From Sistotremastrum niveocremeum HHB9708 (Eukaryota > Basidiomycota > Agaricomycetes > Sistotremastrales > Sistotremastraceae): a stretch of 64,000 nucleotides of DNA. Below the pieces are notes generated by a model. It saw only the letters and a program-made list of their open reading frames with translations, was not told where the DNA came from and made no database searches. The position numbers and the translations under genes are program-made. Shown here one piece after another: positions 1 through 11,226 of the stretch; positions within the stretch are counted from its first letter, which is position 1; every line of letters begins with the position of its first letter. Where the stretch lies: positions 558,001 through 622,000 of the forward strand of contig KV419394.1 in NCBI GenBank assembly GCA_001630475.1, written 5' to 3'.

Positions 1-3000
1 GGGGCTGCAATACTTGGCCTTGACGTTATAGTCATCGTATTCAAATTCTCCACCAAGAGTCTTGGGATGGCTCAGAAGGATAGCGTTGGCAGCCTCCATG
101 GAGACATCGGAATCGAAATAGTTCAACGGAGTGAGATAAAAGCTATAGTGAGATTATATATTAGCACGTCTGGGAATATTTAGATGAATGTACCTTGAAG
201 CGGCGAGGTTAGTCCGCGTGTTGGGAGCGTCTTCTGCTTGAGGCTATACAGGAGTCAGGAATTTGTCTTTAAGACAAGCAGTAAAGCTGACCAAGTGATG
301 CATGCCGACGTTGATCCAAGCGACCAAGTCCTCCTGGTCCAAGCTCTCGCTGAACGCAAAAGAAGTCAACATTGTTTTGGTAGAAAATCGCGATTCGCTT
401 ACCCATCGAAGAATTTGTGGAAGTCGACCACGGGATTGCCGGGAAGATTCATATTCCACATGGAGCTGGAGCTTGGTTCCGTTTCTTTGCGCTGAAGAAA
501 AAACCATTAAGACGCATTCGGATTAGAAGCCAGTAAAATGCATACTTTGGTTACGGCGAGGTTGTATCGAGCCCAGTTCGCATTGTTCTCGAGTCGTTTG
601 GAACCAACAACAGTCTTGAAGTGATGTTATGACTGTGCATGCTACAGAAATGCGAGGGTTTTGCTCACGTTGTGTATAGGCGACAGTCCGGGATGGATCG
701 AATAACCCCTCTCGATACCCCAAGCATTCTTCCGCTTTCGGTTCACGAAGGAATAACCACCTTGGAAGTTTTGAGGATATTTCAACTTGGCGTTATCTTC
801 ATTATCGATGAATTCGCGGGTGATGTATTGTTGGGTCACAATGTTGCCCCAATCTTCGTCAAACCAAGGCTGTTCGACTTGTTGAATTGAAGTACTGGTA
901 TTGAGTAGCGAGTTTTTGAGGCCAGCTACATCGAGATCGACTTTGAAGTTGATGACGTGATCGTGCAGACTACCCACTGAGGAAACATAAGATATGAAAT
1001 CACAGATCAATGATATGATGAGACTTACTTGTGGTGTTCCTGATACGAGCTCCATAGCCGAGCTGTCGTTCATCCCAATATCCACCCTGCAGATATCCAG
1101 ATGCAGATACTCGGACTTCCAAGGTACCGTCGAGTTGGAACATATAGTCGAAGACTATCGCATCATTAGATGAATTCACAGTCATGGACGTAATCCTTAC
1201 TATAATCGTAACTATATTTCATCAGCCCAAGTTTTAGAATTCAGCAAATCACGACTTACTTTCCGACGGTCGCTATACTTCGGACAGTCAAAATATATCC
1301 CTTGACGGCACCAAACTCGCCCTCGAGATATCCCATATGACGGGTCAAAGGGCGCCCTGAATCTTGTTCGAAGACGCAGATCGCCCGCTCGCGTGTGAGA
1401 GAACCAGATGGCGTATGAACGACGGCAGGCAGATAAACGGATTCATGAGGGCAATCATAGCCTGGGAGCATGTCTCGAACGGAAGACCCCTAAGAAATTT
1501 CCATGAGTGATCGATTTCGTCGAAGCCACTAGGGACATACCATCCCAAAATAACGGTCTAACCAGGCAGTGGTCGCCTGGAAAGGGTCGTTGCCAGCATA
1601 CTGAGCCATGGCCTCTTGAGGAACGAGCTGGAATTGGGATTTTAGCAGAAGCCCGCAGACAGTCCAAGAATTGTTACTTCATAAACAATACGTTCGCCTC
1701 GAAAACGGATGTCCCACAGAGACAGACCCTTGAACATTGTTCAGTACTATGTTGCTTTACTCAGGAGAGGAAGACGGACCATATCTCTGTCGAAGCCAAG
1801 GAACATCTGCCATCCCATCCAAGTGACAAACTGCTTCTCTCGGTCAACCTTGAACCTCAAGCCGTTGAAACTGACGCTGCGAGGGCCAGCTCTGTCATCA
1901 AGTTCGCGAGGATAGGAGGTCAAGCGCTTGCGCGTTGACCATGAACGGTCTCCTTGCTCGGGATATGGAATGCGTTCGAGCGTTTTGTTGCGCCAGGCTC
2001 CGATGAAATCATCGATAGAGTCGAAGACTTGATAATTGTATACCACCTGAAGGATAGCATTCGGTCATATAATTCGGACAAAAAATGCTAGGAAAGCCAC
2101 AAACCTTGAGGACTTTCCATTGCGAACGATCCGTGCCGGATACGTCAATGTATTGGAAGAAGTTAAGGGGGTGAAGCCAAGGCCCTGGAGCACTGACTCG
2201 CCAGGTCATCCACATCCTTCACAACTAGCTGTCAGCGCGACTGCCCTCGGCATCATTGATGAAGTCGCACCTTCGGAAAGAACCGTCATAGGAAAATGGG
2301 CCAGACATCCCTGCCACCAGAGTGTCATTGGGCAAACCCAAAGCAACGCCGCCAAAGATATCTTGGGTTACTTCGGCGAGGGGAGCAGTGAAGTTCAAGA
2401 TGAACCCGGTCATTTCGGCGGCTGTAGGAGACCGTTACGATAGGAAATTCGGTGAAATAGGCACTGATACACACCTCGTGCAAAGCCGCGGGCATTGAAT
2501 GGAATATCGCGGTGGTAAATCTCAGTGAGCTCACGAAGGCTCGTCTCTTTCGAGATTGGGAGAGGACCAATGATATAATCTTTGATTGTCGGGGGGTCCA
2601 TGTAGCCATGATGAATTGTGGCACGAGCATAACGCTGCGGCGCCTTGGCTTCTTCGTCTAGGTATGCGAGGGCTTCAGACTTGGGAGGACGGTACGCTTC
2701 GATCAAGTAAATGTAGTTCTCGCTGCCGATAAACAGTCAGATCAAGTATCTCAACGAGAATAGCATGAAGTGAAAAGGGGCTTACTTGAAATCAGCGACA
2801 TCAGAACTCGTCAGATTAAATCCACGTTCCTCTTTCGACAGCCAGCTTCTGATCTGTACGGCTTCAGGAACGCTGAGAGACGCCCAGAGGTTCTCTTTGT
2901 TGATCTTGGCTGGGATAGGGCTTGTGTCCATACATTGTTCCAGTGATGAAGTTGAAGTAGACTGTTCAGCGAAAGTGGTATCCCGGGTTGGACGTGAATA

Positions 3001-3150
3001 TAAGAATATTCCTGCCAGCAGGGTGGCGTAGAGCAGAACGACGTGGATGGAGGGTAGTCCTAGCTTGCGCCTCTGGGGACTGACAGACTCTTCGACCTCC
3101 TTCTCAATCGTTTTGAGGGGCTCATATCCCTCTCGACTGATTGAAGACAT
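1..3150 (-). CDS. Copper amine oxidase, membrane-anchored, 3' end cut by window edge
   Basis: Quinone-copper amine oxidase, which oxidises primary amines to aldehydes with release of ammonia and hydrogen peroxide. Exons give family blocks in order: an N-terminal membrane segment (residues about 33-51 from the ATG at 3150), SVSFNGLRFKVDREKQFVTW (about 1850-1890), the LPGYDCPHE region (about 1440-1470), GYLEGEFGAVKGY, the cofactor motif NYDY, YLQGGYWDE, the copper ligands in GSLHDHVINF (about 940-970) and the third histidine in PGLSPIHN (about 660-690). The Tyr of NYDY would become topaquinone. It sits on an 11-nt exon at 1201-1211. A signal-anchor start suggests an extracellular or vacuolar-lumen enzyme. 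The last readable exon still lies inside the catalytic domain, so the C-terminus is beyond position 1. Tandem GATA sites lie upstream, and fungal amine oxidases are often under GATA-factor nitrogen control. Family assignment is very secure. The exact number of small exons is less so. Confidence 0.95.
1201..1211 (-). other. 11-nt microexon with the topaquinone tyrosine codon
   Basis: On the minus strand an intron with donor GTAAGT at 1259 ends in AG at 1212. A second intron starts GTAAGG at 1200 and ends in AG at 1155. The 11 nt between them, TTACGATTATA, join to the flanking exons as GGA AAT TAC GAT TAT ATC, which reads G-N-Y-D-Y-I. The tyrosine codon TAC at 1210-1208 is the precursor of the cofactor in this family. 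The two introns are 48 and 46 nt, typical for this window. Eleven is not a multiple of three, so skipping would remove the cofactor and shift the frame. Confidence 0.9.
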
Positions 3151-4075
3151 CGTGACGGAGAAACTGCGCACACGAGAGAAAAAGTACTAGCTTCGCCATC
3201 ACGACACCGGCTTGCGCGCGCTTTTATGATAGTGGGAGCGGAAGGCCCGCTCGGTTTCTTATCTTATCGGCTTTCAGCTTCACAAGCATATTCATTTACA
3301 TCCTCTCCACATCTGGCAGACATCAAACATCGCAATATTTGTATCCAACGCCGCCCCGAGATAAGACATAGTAAATTTAATTTCGCAAGTCGATGGCCTA
3401 ACCCCAGAACCCCCCAGATAGCAGGTAATTTCCAGGAACGGTCGAATAGAAGTTCCATATGTGAATCCGCTCGGAATCCTGAAATTTCAGAACCCAGACC
3501 TGGTCATGAAGCTCTTGGCCTCGTGTTGATCTTGATCTTGAGTTTGCAATCTGAGAGAGCAAGTGGATCGCGACACAAATAAATTCCCTACGGCCGAAGC
3601 AAATCAAGGGCTCGAAAGGTGGTGATCCAAGGTACAAATGACGGCCGTAGGAGGAAGTTCTGAAGTACCGTTATCGGGAAAGATAGGCTTCGATTTGACA
3701 CAATGATCCCGGCCGACCATACGACAAGCACCGCATTGTCAAAGTTGTTCAGAAAGGCATACGTTCAAAGGGACGTCACCGAGAGGCAGACATGGTCAGA
3801 ACTATATTGCAGCTTATGAGAACAGCATTGGACAGCAAAATACAGAAATGCAAGACCTAGGTCGGCCAGTGTGAAATCGTATACAAAGCAGTCAATTTGC
3901 TGTGATGGCACAGATAAACTTTGGGACCAAAGAGGCTGAGATTGAGCCACGTAAAGAGAGTCCAGAGTCAGAGTCTTGACGTGTATCGTTATTCGAAGCT
4001 GAAAAAAGTGATCGATGCGAACGTTCATGACGTTCGGAAGCAAGGTTGAGATGGGCGTCTGAACACTTCCTTGGT
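3151..4075. other. Divergent intergenic region, amine oxidase / EI24
   Basis: About 925 bp between two divergent start codons. Apart from the tandem GATA sites nothing clear is present. A 118-codon plus-strand frame at 3226-3582 has no recognisable domain or splice partner and is treated as chance. Confidence 0.5.
3258..3268 (-). promoter_or_regulatory. Tandem GATA-factor sites upstream of amine oxidase
   Basis: The minus strand reads CGATAAGATAAG here, two overlapping-spaced GATAAG cores about 110 bp upstream of the amine oxidase start. HGATAR is the known site of AreA/NIT2-type nitrogen regulators, and amine oxidases are classic nitrogen-scavenging enzymes in fungi. The sequence match is direct; the regulation is inferred. 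Confidence 0.45.
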
Positions 4076-5482
4076 ATGAACGCGTACCAACCTATACAAC
4101 GCCATGGACTCGCTCAAACTAGTTCTTTGACGTCTCCCGACAGCGACCTCCCAAGTAATCTACCTGATAATGGACTGGCCATCCATGTTAAATCCGCTTG
4201 GGTTGGGGTCGTGGACTCGTTTCGATGGGACATTGCTGTTCGGTCTTTCCTGGCGTACGTTTCTCTGGTTCTTGCAATAACGATGGTCTGAAATGGATAC
4301 CTCGACAGCGATGCAGAGCTCCGGACTAATATGACTAAGAGTCTGCTGCTCAATTTTGTGTCGCTGGTCTCTATATATGTCTTCGACCTCATCCTCTTTC
4401 CTATCCTTCACGCCGCTAGGTCAAATTCTATCCTAGATAGCTCCGTCACAAGCGTGTCGTGGCTCTACTACAGTTTTTGGCTGGGCCCGCTGATTGGATT
4501 GTCTTTATACCTCAACGTAAGCTGATCCAGTCAACATTGTGGTATACATGATTCTGATGAATTCATGCCAGGGCTCTTGGTGCACGGCTGTTTCTAAACG
4601 ATGCTTTGTCCTACGGCACGGTTCTCGCTCTTCTTTTCAAGATTCGAGGCCATATAGAGGCATTGTGGATGCGCTCTCTGCTTCCCTATACCGCGGTGTG
4701 ATGCTCGTTAGCTCCATACTACTCTCGTTTTGCTTGGCGTACGTCAAATATGTACAGAATGTCGCGCTGTCTGACAATCCCCAGCCAGATACCCTTTGCT
4801 GGACGCTTGATAAGCACGGTGTTTCTCTGTTGGATAGACTCGTGTGTTGTTTGATGCCTCACTTGAATTTCTCCGCTCACCGCCCTACCAGATATTATTG
4901 CTTTGAGTTCTATTGGATATCTCTTGGGATGGATCCCAGTCAAAGGACTCGATTTTTGGAAGACCGTTGGGCCTACTTTTTAGGTTTCGGTATTGCTCCG
5001 ACTTTGATTTCATGTTTCTCATCTCCGGTGGCGAACGCAGCATTATTTGCGATGATGCTACCCGTGGTGAGTAAAACTTGGCGTATCGAAACCATTTCTA
5101 CGACTTGCTGATACTGAAATTAGTACATCACTCTGGCTACGTATGCGACGCCGCTTCCCACCCATCCGTCTAGTGTGATTCCTATCAACCCAACGAGACC
5201 ATTGCATTCGAGAATGCAGTCCAGTTTCCTCAATCAACCGGCTCCACTGCAGAGCCAAATCGCGAATCTCGGCTCGCTCTCATGGATTCCCTCGCGACTA
5301 CCCATCTTCGCATTGATCATGTGGCTCAACGATCAGGTAGTTGAGCTGATCAGAGTCGGGACGAAAGGAAAGATAGTTCCGGAGAGGGCGAAGAACGAAT
5401 TGATTTACGACGAGATGGAAGCCGGTGCACCCATTCCCCAAATTGTTCTTTCCAGACCAAAGGACTCTCGATACATCGACTG
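4076..5482 (+). CDS. EI24-family multi-pass ER membrane protein
   Basis: Four exons give a protein of roughly 400 residues. The ATG at 4076 starts MNAYQPIQRHG. Exon 1 ends before a GTACGT donor near 4254. Exon 2 (about 4303-4515) holds FVSLVSIYVFDLILFPI and WLYYSFWLGPLIGLSLYLN. Exon 3 starts at 4572 and holds YCFEFYWISLGMD and DRWAYFLGFGIAPTLISCF, the best conserved EI24 blocks. Exon 4 ends in KDSRYID. Several hydrophobic spans indicate a polytopic membrane protein. EI24 in animals is an ER protein linked to autophagy and apoptosis; a role here is inferred only from the family. Its stop lies 8 bp from the stop of the convergent SEN34 gene. Confidence 0.85.
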
Positions 5483-5490
5483 AAGAAAGT

Positions 5491-6479
5491 TCAGCCGAAC
5501 CCAGCCCACTCTATACTGAAGTACTCGACGCGATCTTCCTGTTCGTGCCACTTGCAGAGAAGATGCGACTTTCGAGTTGCTGTTCCCAGCCGACCATGGG
5601 CGACGACTTCCATCGGTGAAATATGGTCCTTCGACCCGCCATGGACTGTTGCTACAAAGTGGGAATGATATCGAAGAGGATCACCGGGATAGACGAGCCA
5701 ATCGCCACCGAACTTGATGCCTATGCCCATGAAGTATCCTTGTTTCCAAAGATCACGGAAAACGGCGCATCGAGCCTTCTCGCTCTGTGTATTTGGAAAA
5801 GTCCAGAGGCCAGCTGCACGAGCGCTCTCCAGAGACTCGTATACTATCGGAGAGTACCACGGGTGTTCCACTGATGCGCCTGGCACATCCACATTGTATG
5901 CGGTCTGGAGGGCATTTGAAGAGTCAGTGGCTTTGAGTCTGTCTTCGGAAACTTCAGTCGGGGTAGTAGAGCGCTGTGCTGCTGCTAGACGCTTTTCTTC
6001 TCGGAGACGGCGTTTTTGAATTTGGTCTTCAGAAAGGTTCGGAGTGTTGAGGGTAGAATCGACTAGAGGAGGGATTGACGACTGTGCTTTTGACTTTTGT
6101 TGCTGCTGCCATGAATTCAACTGGCTTCCGGTAGGAATGCGGTGAGAAGCCTGTTCATCAACTAGGACGGCTGCTCCTTCATAGTGTGTAAGTTGTAGCA
6201 AGACTCGTTGACGCGTTGTACGGACCATGCTCAATCAAAAGGACGACCTCCTCTGGCATCAACTGCAAAGGAAGCCCTAAGAATACATTTTGCTGCGCCA
6301 CATGGGGCAAAGTGCCTGTCAAGAGACCGCATATTTGATGCTCTCGTCTCAGCCGCGCAATGTCTAGCAGAGAAATTGTAGTCAGTTGCGAGTGTATTTA
6401 ACAAGAGCTCACCTTCGAGCGACCATACATGAGCAGTGCCATTAGAGACGTTCAACTTGATTTTCGAGTCGGTGTCCAT
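5491..6479 (-). CDS. SEN34: tRNA-splicing endonuclease catalytic subunit SEN34
   Basis: Nuclease subunit that cuts the 3' splice site of intron-containing pre-tRNAs. Three exons: MDTDSKIKLNVSN... to 6413, then DIARLRREHQICGLLTGTLP through LMPEEVVLLIEHG, then GAAVLVDEQASH to the stop at 5491. The second intron has donor GTCCGT after the Gly codon and AG before GAGCAGCC. The C-terminal endonuclease domain has GIKFGGDWLVYPGDPLRYH and RLGTATRKSHLLC. By family comparison the catalytic triad is the Tyr and the last His of VYPGDPLRYH and the Lys of TRKSH, all present. The middle holds a Q/K-rich linker with a short coiled segment. Estimated length is near 300 residues, normal for the family. It shares a 116-bp head-to-head interval with the EDE1-like gene. 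Confidence 0.94.
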
Positions 6480-6595
6480 CGTGGTCCTGGACGGCGTCCC
6501 TGAGAGGCCGGCCGACGCGTGTGAACGTGGCGAATATTATTGGCTATTTCCCGGGAGTTCAAAGTTCTTACGTCTGCCATCATCGACATCCTCAA
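6480..6595. promoter_or_regulatory. Bidirectional promoter, SEN34 / EDE1
   Basis: Only 116 bp separate the two ATGs, so both promoters and 5' leaders must share this space. It contains a GC-rich palindrome GGCCGGCC and an ACGCGT hexamer at 6515-6520, identical to the MluI cell-cycle box. Whether that box works here is unknown. Confidence 0.5.
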
Positions 6596-9500
6596 ATGTC
6601 GTTCTCCCCTTCGCCTCAGGAGCTGGCCTTGGTCTCCCAGCTCTTTGCACATGCCGACCCGCAGAAACTGGGCATCCTGACCGGTGATGCTGCCGTCAAA
6701 GCCTTCCAGGGAGCTAACCTCTCGCCGGTTATTCTCGGCGAGGTTTGGGCCTTAGCAGACAGCGAGAACAATGGCTTCCTGACTAGAAAGACTGCTGCTA
6801 TTGCCGTTAGATTGATTGGGTGGGCTCAGAAGGGCGAAACAGTCTCAGAGGCTCTCATTAACAAGCGTGAGTCCATGACGACTCCCGGTGCCTGCCTGGT
6901 ACTAGTGTCCTAGACCCTGCTTAAACTCTTCTCTTGCAGCTGGTCCTCTGGCTCATATTGAGGGGGTATCAAGACCTGTTACATCTTCCCCAGCTCCCAA
7001 GTCCCCAACTATCTCCTCGTCGGCTTCGTTGCCGCCCCTGACTCCACAAGATCGCGACAAATTCCAGCGCATCTTCACTGGCTGCGGACCCGTCGACGGT
7101 CTTCTCAGTGGTAAGCGAGACTCAACGTCATCATTGGCCGCAACATGACTTTGTTCCAGGTGAAAAGGCGCGAGATGTGTTCGTCAAATCCAAGCTGCCC
7201 TATGAGAAACTCTCTCAGATATGGCACGTACTTCATTCATTCCCTCACGTCATGTTCTCATTGTAATTGCAGGCAGTTGGCAGACACGCGCAATCGCGGC
7301 TCCCTTGACTCGGCAGACTTTGCTGTCGGGATGTACCTAATTCAAGCTTGCATGAGCAACTCGTCATTCGTTTTACCTGCGGTCTTGCCTCCCAGTGTAT
7401 ATACCCAGGCCGGAGGACTTCCGCCACAAGTCGCTACTCATCCCACTGGTGGCAGTGGCACCTTCCCATCGCCCTCCCTAACCGGCTCCTTTGCAGCGCA
7501 GAGCATCAAACCGCAACTGACGGGTCAATCTGCGCTGTCTGCGTCGGGAAGAATCGGGCGTCCTGCCGTCCCTCCTATCCCTGCGAGAAGAGCTCTTGGA
7601 TCCCCGTTTCCCAATGCCGCGGTGTCTGCCTTCGCTCCCCCACCTCAACCCTGGGATGTTTCTCCGGAAGAGAAGACTACTTCCGATGGATTCTACGATA
7701 CTCTCGACACCCAGCATAGAGGCTACATAGAAGGAGAAGTCGCAGTGCCTTTCATGATTCAATCCGGTCTGTCAGAAGATATTCTTGCCCAAGTTTGGTG
7801 AGTTATCATTGCCATTATTTCTTGGTCATTACTAAACGATACTGCAGGGATTTGGCGGACATACACAATGATGGAAAATTGACTCGTGATGGCTTCGCTA
7901 TCGCGATGCATCTCATCAACGGCCAGTTAGCTGGGAAGCCTCTGCCACCTACCCTGCCACCCACCCTTGTCCCGCCGTCCTTGAGACCCCAGATCACTGG
8001 TAATCAGGCTCCTAAGCCTGCTTTGTCGCAAGTTCAACAGGATCTTTGGGGACTCGACGAGGCTCCACAAGAAAACGCTGTCAGCCCACCGGCTGCCTTC
8101 ACTCCAAACCCTCTTTCTGCCCAGACTACTGGAACCAACATTCGTTCTCCGGCCTTCCAGCCAGCGGCTGCATTGCCTGTACATAAGACTGGACAGTCGT
8201 TTTCTACAACGTTCTCGACTCCTTTCACTCCTGCAGCACAGGCGCCTCCGAGCCTTATCTCATCCCCACGTAAGCCCTCTCTTGGATTAAATACAACTAA
8301 ATCATTGACCGCGTTTCAGCCCCCAGTAAAGATCTTCTGGGTGACGATGAAGAGTCTGCTACCGAGCATGCGACTATCCATGCCAATTCCGTCGAGATCG
8401 CGAACACCCAGAACCAGCTCACTTCTACCGAACGCTCCTTGAAATCTACTCAATCTGAACGCAAAACTTTAGAGGAAACATTAGCGGCTCAGGCGTCTCA
8501 GCTGTCTGCTCTACAGTCTCAACTCTCCACCGCCAAAGCCGCTTATGAAGCGGAAACCAAGTTATTGGCAACCCTCCGAGAGCGTCTTACCTCACAAAAC
8601 AATGATATCCAAAAGACCAGGAATGACTTGATTCGTGCTGAGAGCGATCTTAGTGCCATCAAGTTGGAGAAATCTGAGATCGAAGGGTCTTTCCTTCGTG
8701 ACAAGGAAGAGATCAGAGATCTTCAGAGGAAGATGAAAGAAGCTGGCGAGAATATCGAGCTGCTCAAGGCGGATGTCGAGAAGGCCAAGAAAGAGGCGCG
8801 TCAGCAAAAGGGACTGCTTGCTATTGCCAAGAAACAGTTGGGCACAAGCGAGGCAGAGAAAGAAAAGCAGCAGAAGGAATTGGCAGAGGCGAATGCAGAA
8901 CGAGATGCAGATGCCAAGGAAACTCAAGAAGTCGAAACCAAAATTGAGGCCATTCAATCAGAGATCAACTCCCGTGCGATCAGCCCTGCTCCTGCCGAAG
9001 TCGCGGCCTCTATCCACATCCCTGATACCCCTGACATGACATCTCCTTTGTCTACAACCTCTAAGAAGAGTACCAATCCATTCGAGCATCTTCTTTTCGG
9101 AGGAGGCGGTACTCCAAGGAGTGAATCTCCCTTCCAGCCTACCTCTGAGGCTGTCTCGGAGGCTACTCAGAATCGCGAACCCAATCTCGTCGATGATCCA
9201 TTCGGTCTCGCAGAGGAGCCTGAACAGAAGGAGGAAACTTCACCACCGATTGAAGAGCCTGCAGCGTCTCTTGAACCAAGTGAGCCTGTACTTGCCTCCA
9301 AGATCACCACTCCTTTCGACGAATTCCTCGCGGAATCCATTGGTCCAGAGCATAAAGAAGAATTTGAACCACCTGTGGCCTCTCCACTTGATGCGCCTGT
9401 TCCTGGTGCCTTCCCTTCTGATGAGCCAGCAAAAGCAATAGAGGAGAAGAAGACGGAGTTCCCAGAATTGCGGGAAATTGAACCCGAAGAAGATGATAGC

Positions 9501-11003
9501 AGCGACGATGATGACTTCCACGATGCCAATGGTTTACTCCCCTCCCATAAAACGGAGTCGCGCAATGGTACACCAGTATCTAGCAAGATCAACGAGGTCA
9601 GCCAGGCTGCGCAGAGTCATCCAGCCGAAGCTCCTATTGTCGCGCCCGTATTGGAGGCTCCTGCGGCTGCTGATGTTTTCGCGCCTTCTTCTGAACCATG
9701 GAAGCCGTCAGCTGCTGCCTCCCTTTTCCCTACTCCTCCTCGCTCGGCTGCAGGATCTCCTGCACGAACAGCCTCGCAGTCCGAAAAGACTACAGCTATT
9801 CCTCCTACCGAGCCGCTGAAGAATGATATCACTGGGACCAACGGCAGCGCAAACAAAGGCTTTGGCGGCTTTTCTGACTCGTTTAGTACCCCTTCTAGCC
9901 AGACAAAGGAGACTCCGGCAGGATCGACTGAGAATGGAATCAATGCATTCGATGAAGCTATGGGAATCTCGGGGCTTCCGACGAGCAACCCGCCCACATT
10001 CAAGTTCGAATCTAAGTTTGATGACGATTTTGACTTCAACGCTCCCGGTGCTGTTGCGAGTCCTTTCCCTCCTCCTCCCTCTGCGTCGGCCACGTTACAG
10101 AAACCGGCTGGAGAGGCCAGGCCTTTCAGCGTGAGCTTTGATACATCGGTCAAGCAGACACCTCCAGCTTCTCAAACTGCATCTCCTGCTGCACCTGCTG
10201 CGCCCGCCGCATCTTTTAACGACATCTTCGGTTCGCTAGGTGATCAACCTGCGTCGAACCAGACTGCAGCACCAGCAGCGGAGACATCTTGGTCGTTTGA
10301 CAAAGCATTCAGCCCTCCTCCAGCGGGAGAAAGTACGTCTTCGAACGCTCCCAAGCAGCCGACTCGGCAGAGTACCGAGGATTTCTATGGAACACCAAGC
10401 CCTGAGAACACTGCGCCGAACAGTCCTACGGTCGAGAGCGAGAGTCGTTTCTCAAGCACGCGGGGTAAACAATCTACGTCTCCGACGTCAACGAAGCGGA
10501 GCTTTGCTGGTGTTCGCAGTTCAAGCCCTCCAGCCCGCTCAACTTCCCCGCCTTTACGTCCTCACTCTCCGCCAGTAAGAAGCAAATCCCAGAGTAACGA
10601 GGAGAAGTCGAAGTCCAAATCAATTGTTAGTCGCGTCGTGTTTACTTGAGTTTTACTAATAGTTTTACTAATACTTCTCCAGCTCCGGTTCCCTTTCGGC
10701 AGAAACAAGAAAGACAAGCATAAGGAGTTGGTCGAGAGCCCAAGACTCAATCCTGGTTCTTCCTTCACTCAGCACCAATTGCTTCCACCCGTAAACGAGC
10801 CGTCTCGGATCGCCACACCGGCTGTAGATGACGTAAGCCACATCTCTAGCTTAGACTATTCACGCTCACTTGTGAATTAGGATACCGAACCACTCAAGGC
10901 GTTATGTTCCATGGGCTTTAGTCGAAGCCAGGCTTTGTCGGCTCTCGAAACACATAATTTCGATGTCCAAAAGGCGTTGAATAGCTTGCTAGGATCTCAA
11001 TAA
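6596..11003 (+). CDS. EDE1: EDE1-like EH-domain endocytic scaffold
   Basis: Early-endocytic scaffold of clathrin-coated sites. Three EH domains are visible: [20 protein letters not shown]... with [29 protein letters not shown] with [20 protein letters not shown]; and [18 protein letters not shown] with [21 protein letters not shown] long coiled coil follows (about 8400-8960), then a low-complexity Ser/Pro/Glu-rich region to about 10600, and a C-terminal UBA domain [18 protein letters not shown] (10890-11000). This EH3-coil-UBA order is that of yeast Ede1. About nine exons, roughly 1,300 residues. The intron after the EH2 motif IW can be read with a GC donor (7220s) or with a nearby GT donor and a downstream acceptor. 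Head-to-head with SEN34. Confidence 0.95.
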
Positions 11004-11226
11004 TTTTTCCATCACGAAACGAATTTCCACGACCGCTATACCTCTTTCCGAGTACTTATTTACATTCATATGTGCTTTATATTCATGTAACCACTCGTGG
11101 ACCTTGGAAGTCTGATACCATTACAATAAATATTTTTGTTCGTCGCTCCTTCAAATTATTCATTTGCTCATTCATACAATTGCTGCTCGGGGTATAGAGG
11201 ATGTTGCAGTCACGAGAAAATATCAA

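Noticed and set aside
3226-3582. 118-codon plus-strand frame
   Set aside because: No domain, no good splice partners, lies in a divergent promoter; composition looks like chance.
9167-10153. Long minus-strand frames (141 and 178 codons) inside the EDE1-like gene
   Set aside because: They mirror the low-complexity Ser/Pro/Glu-rich sense coding; antisense shadows.
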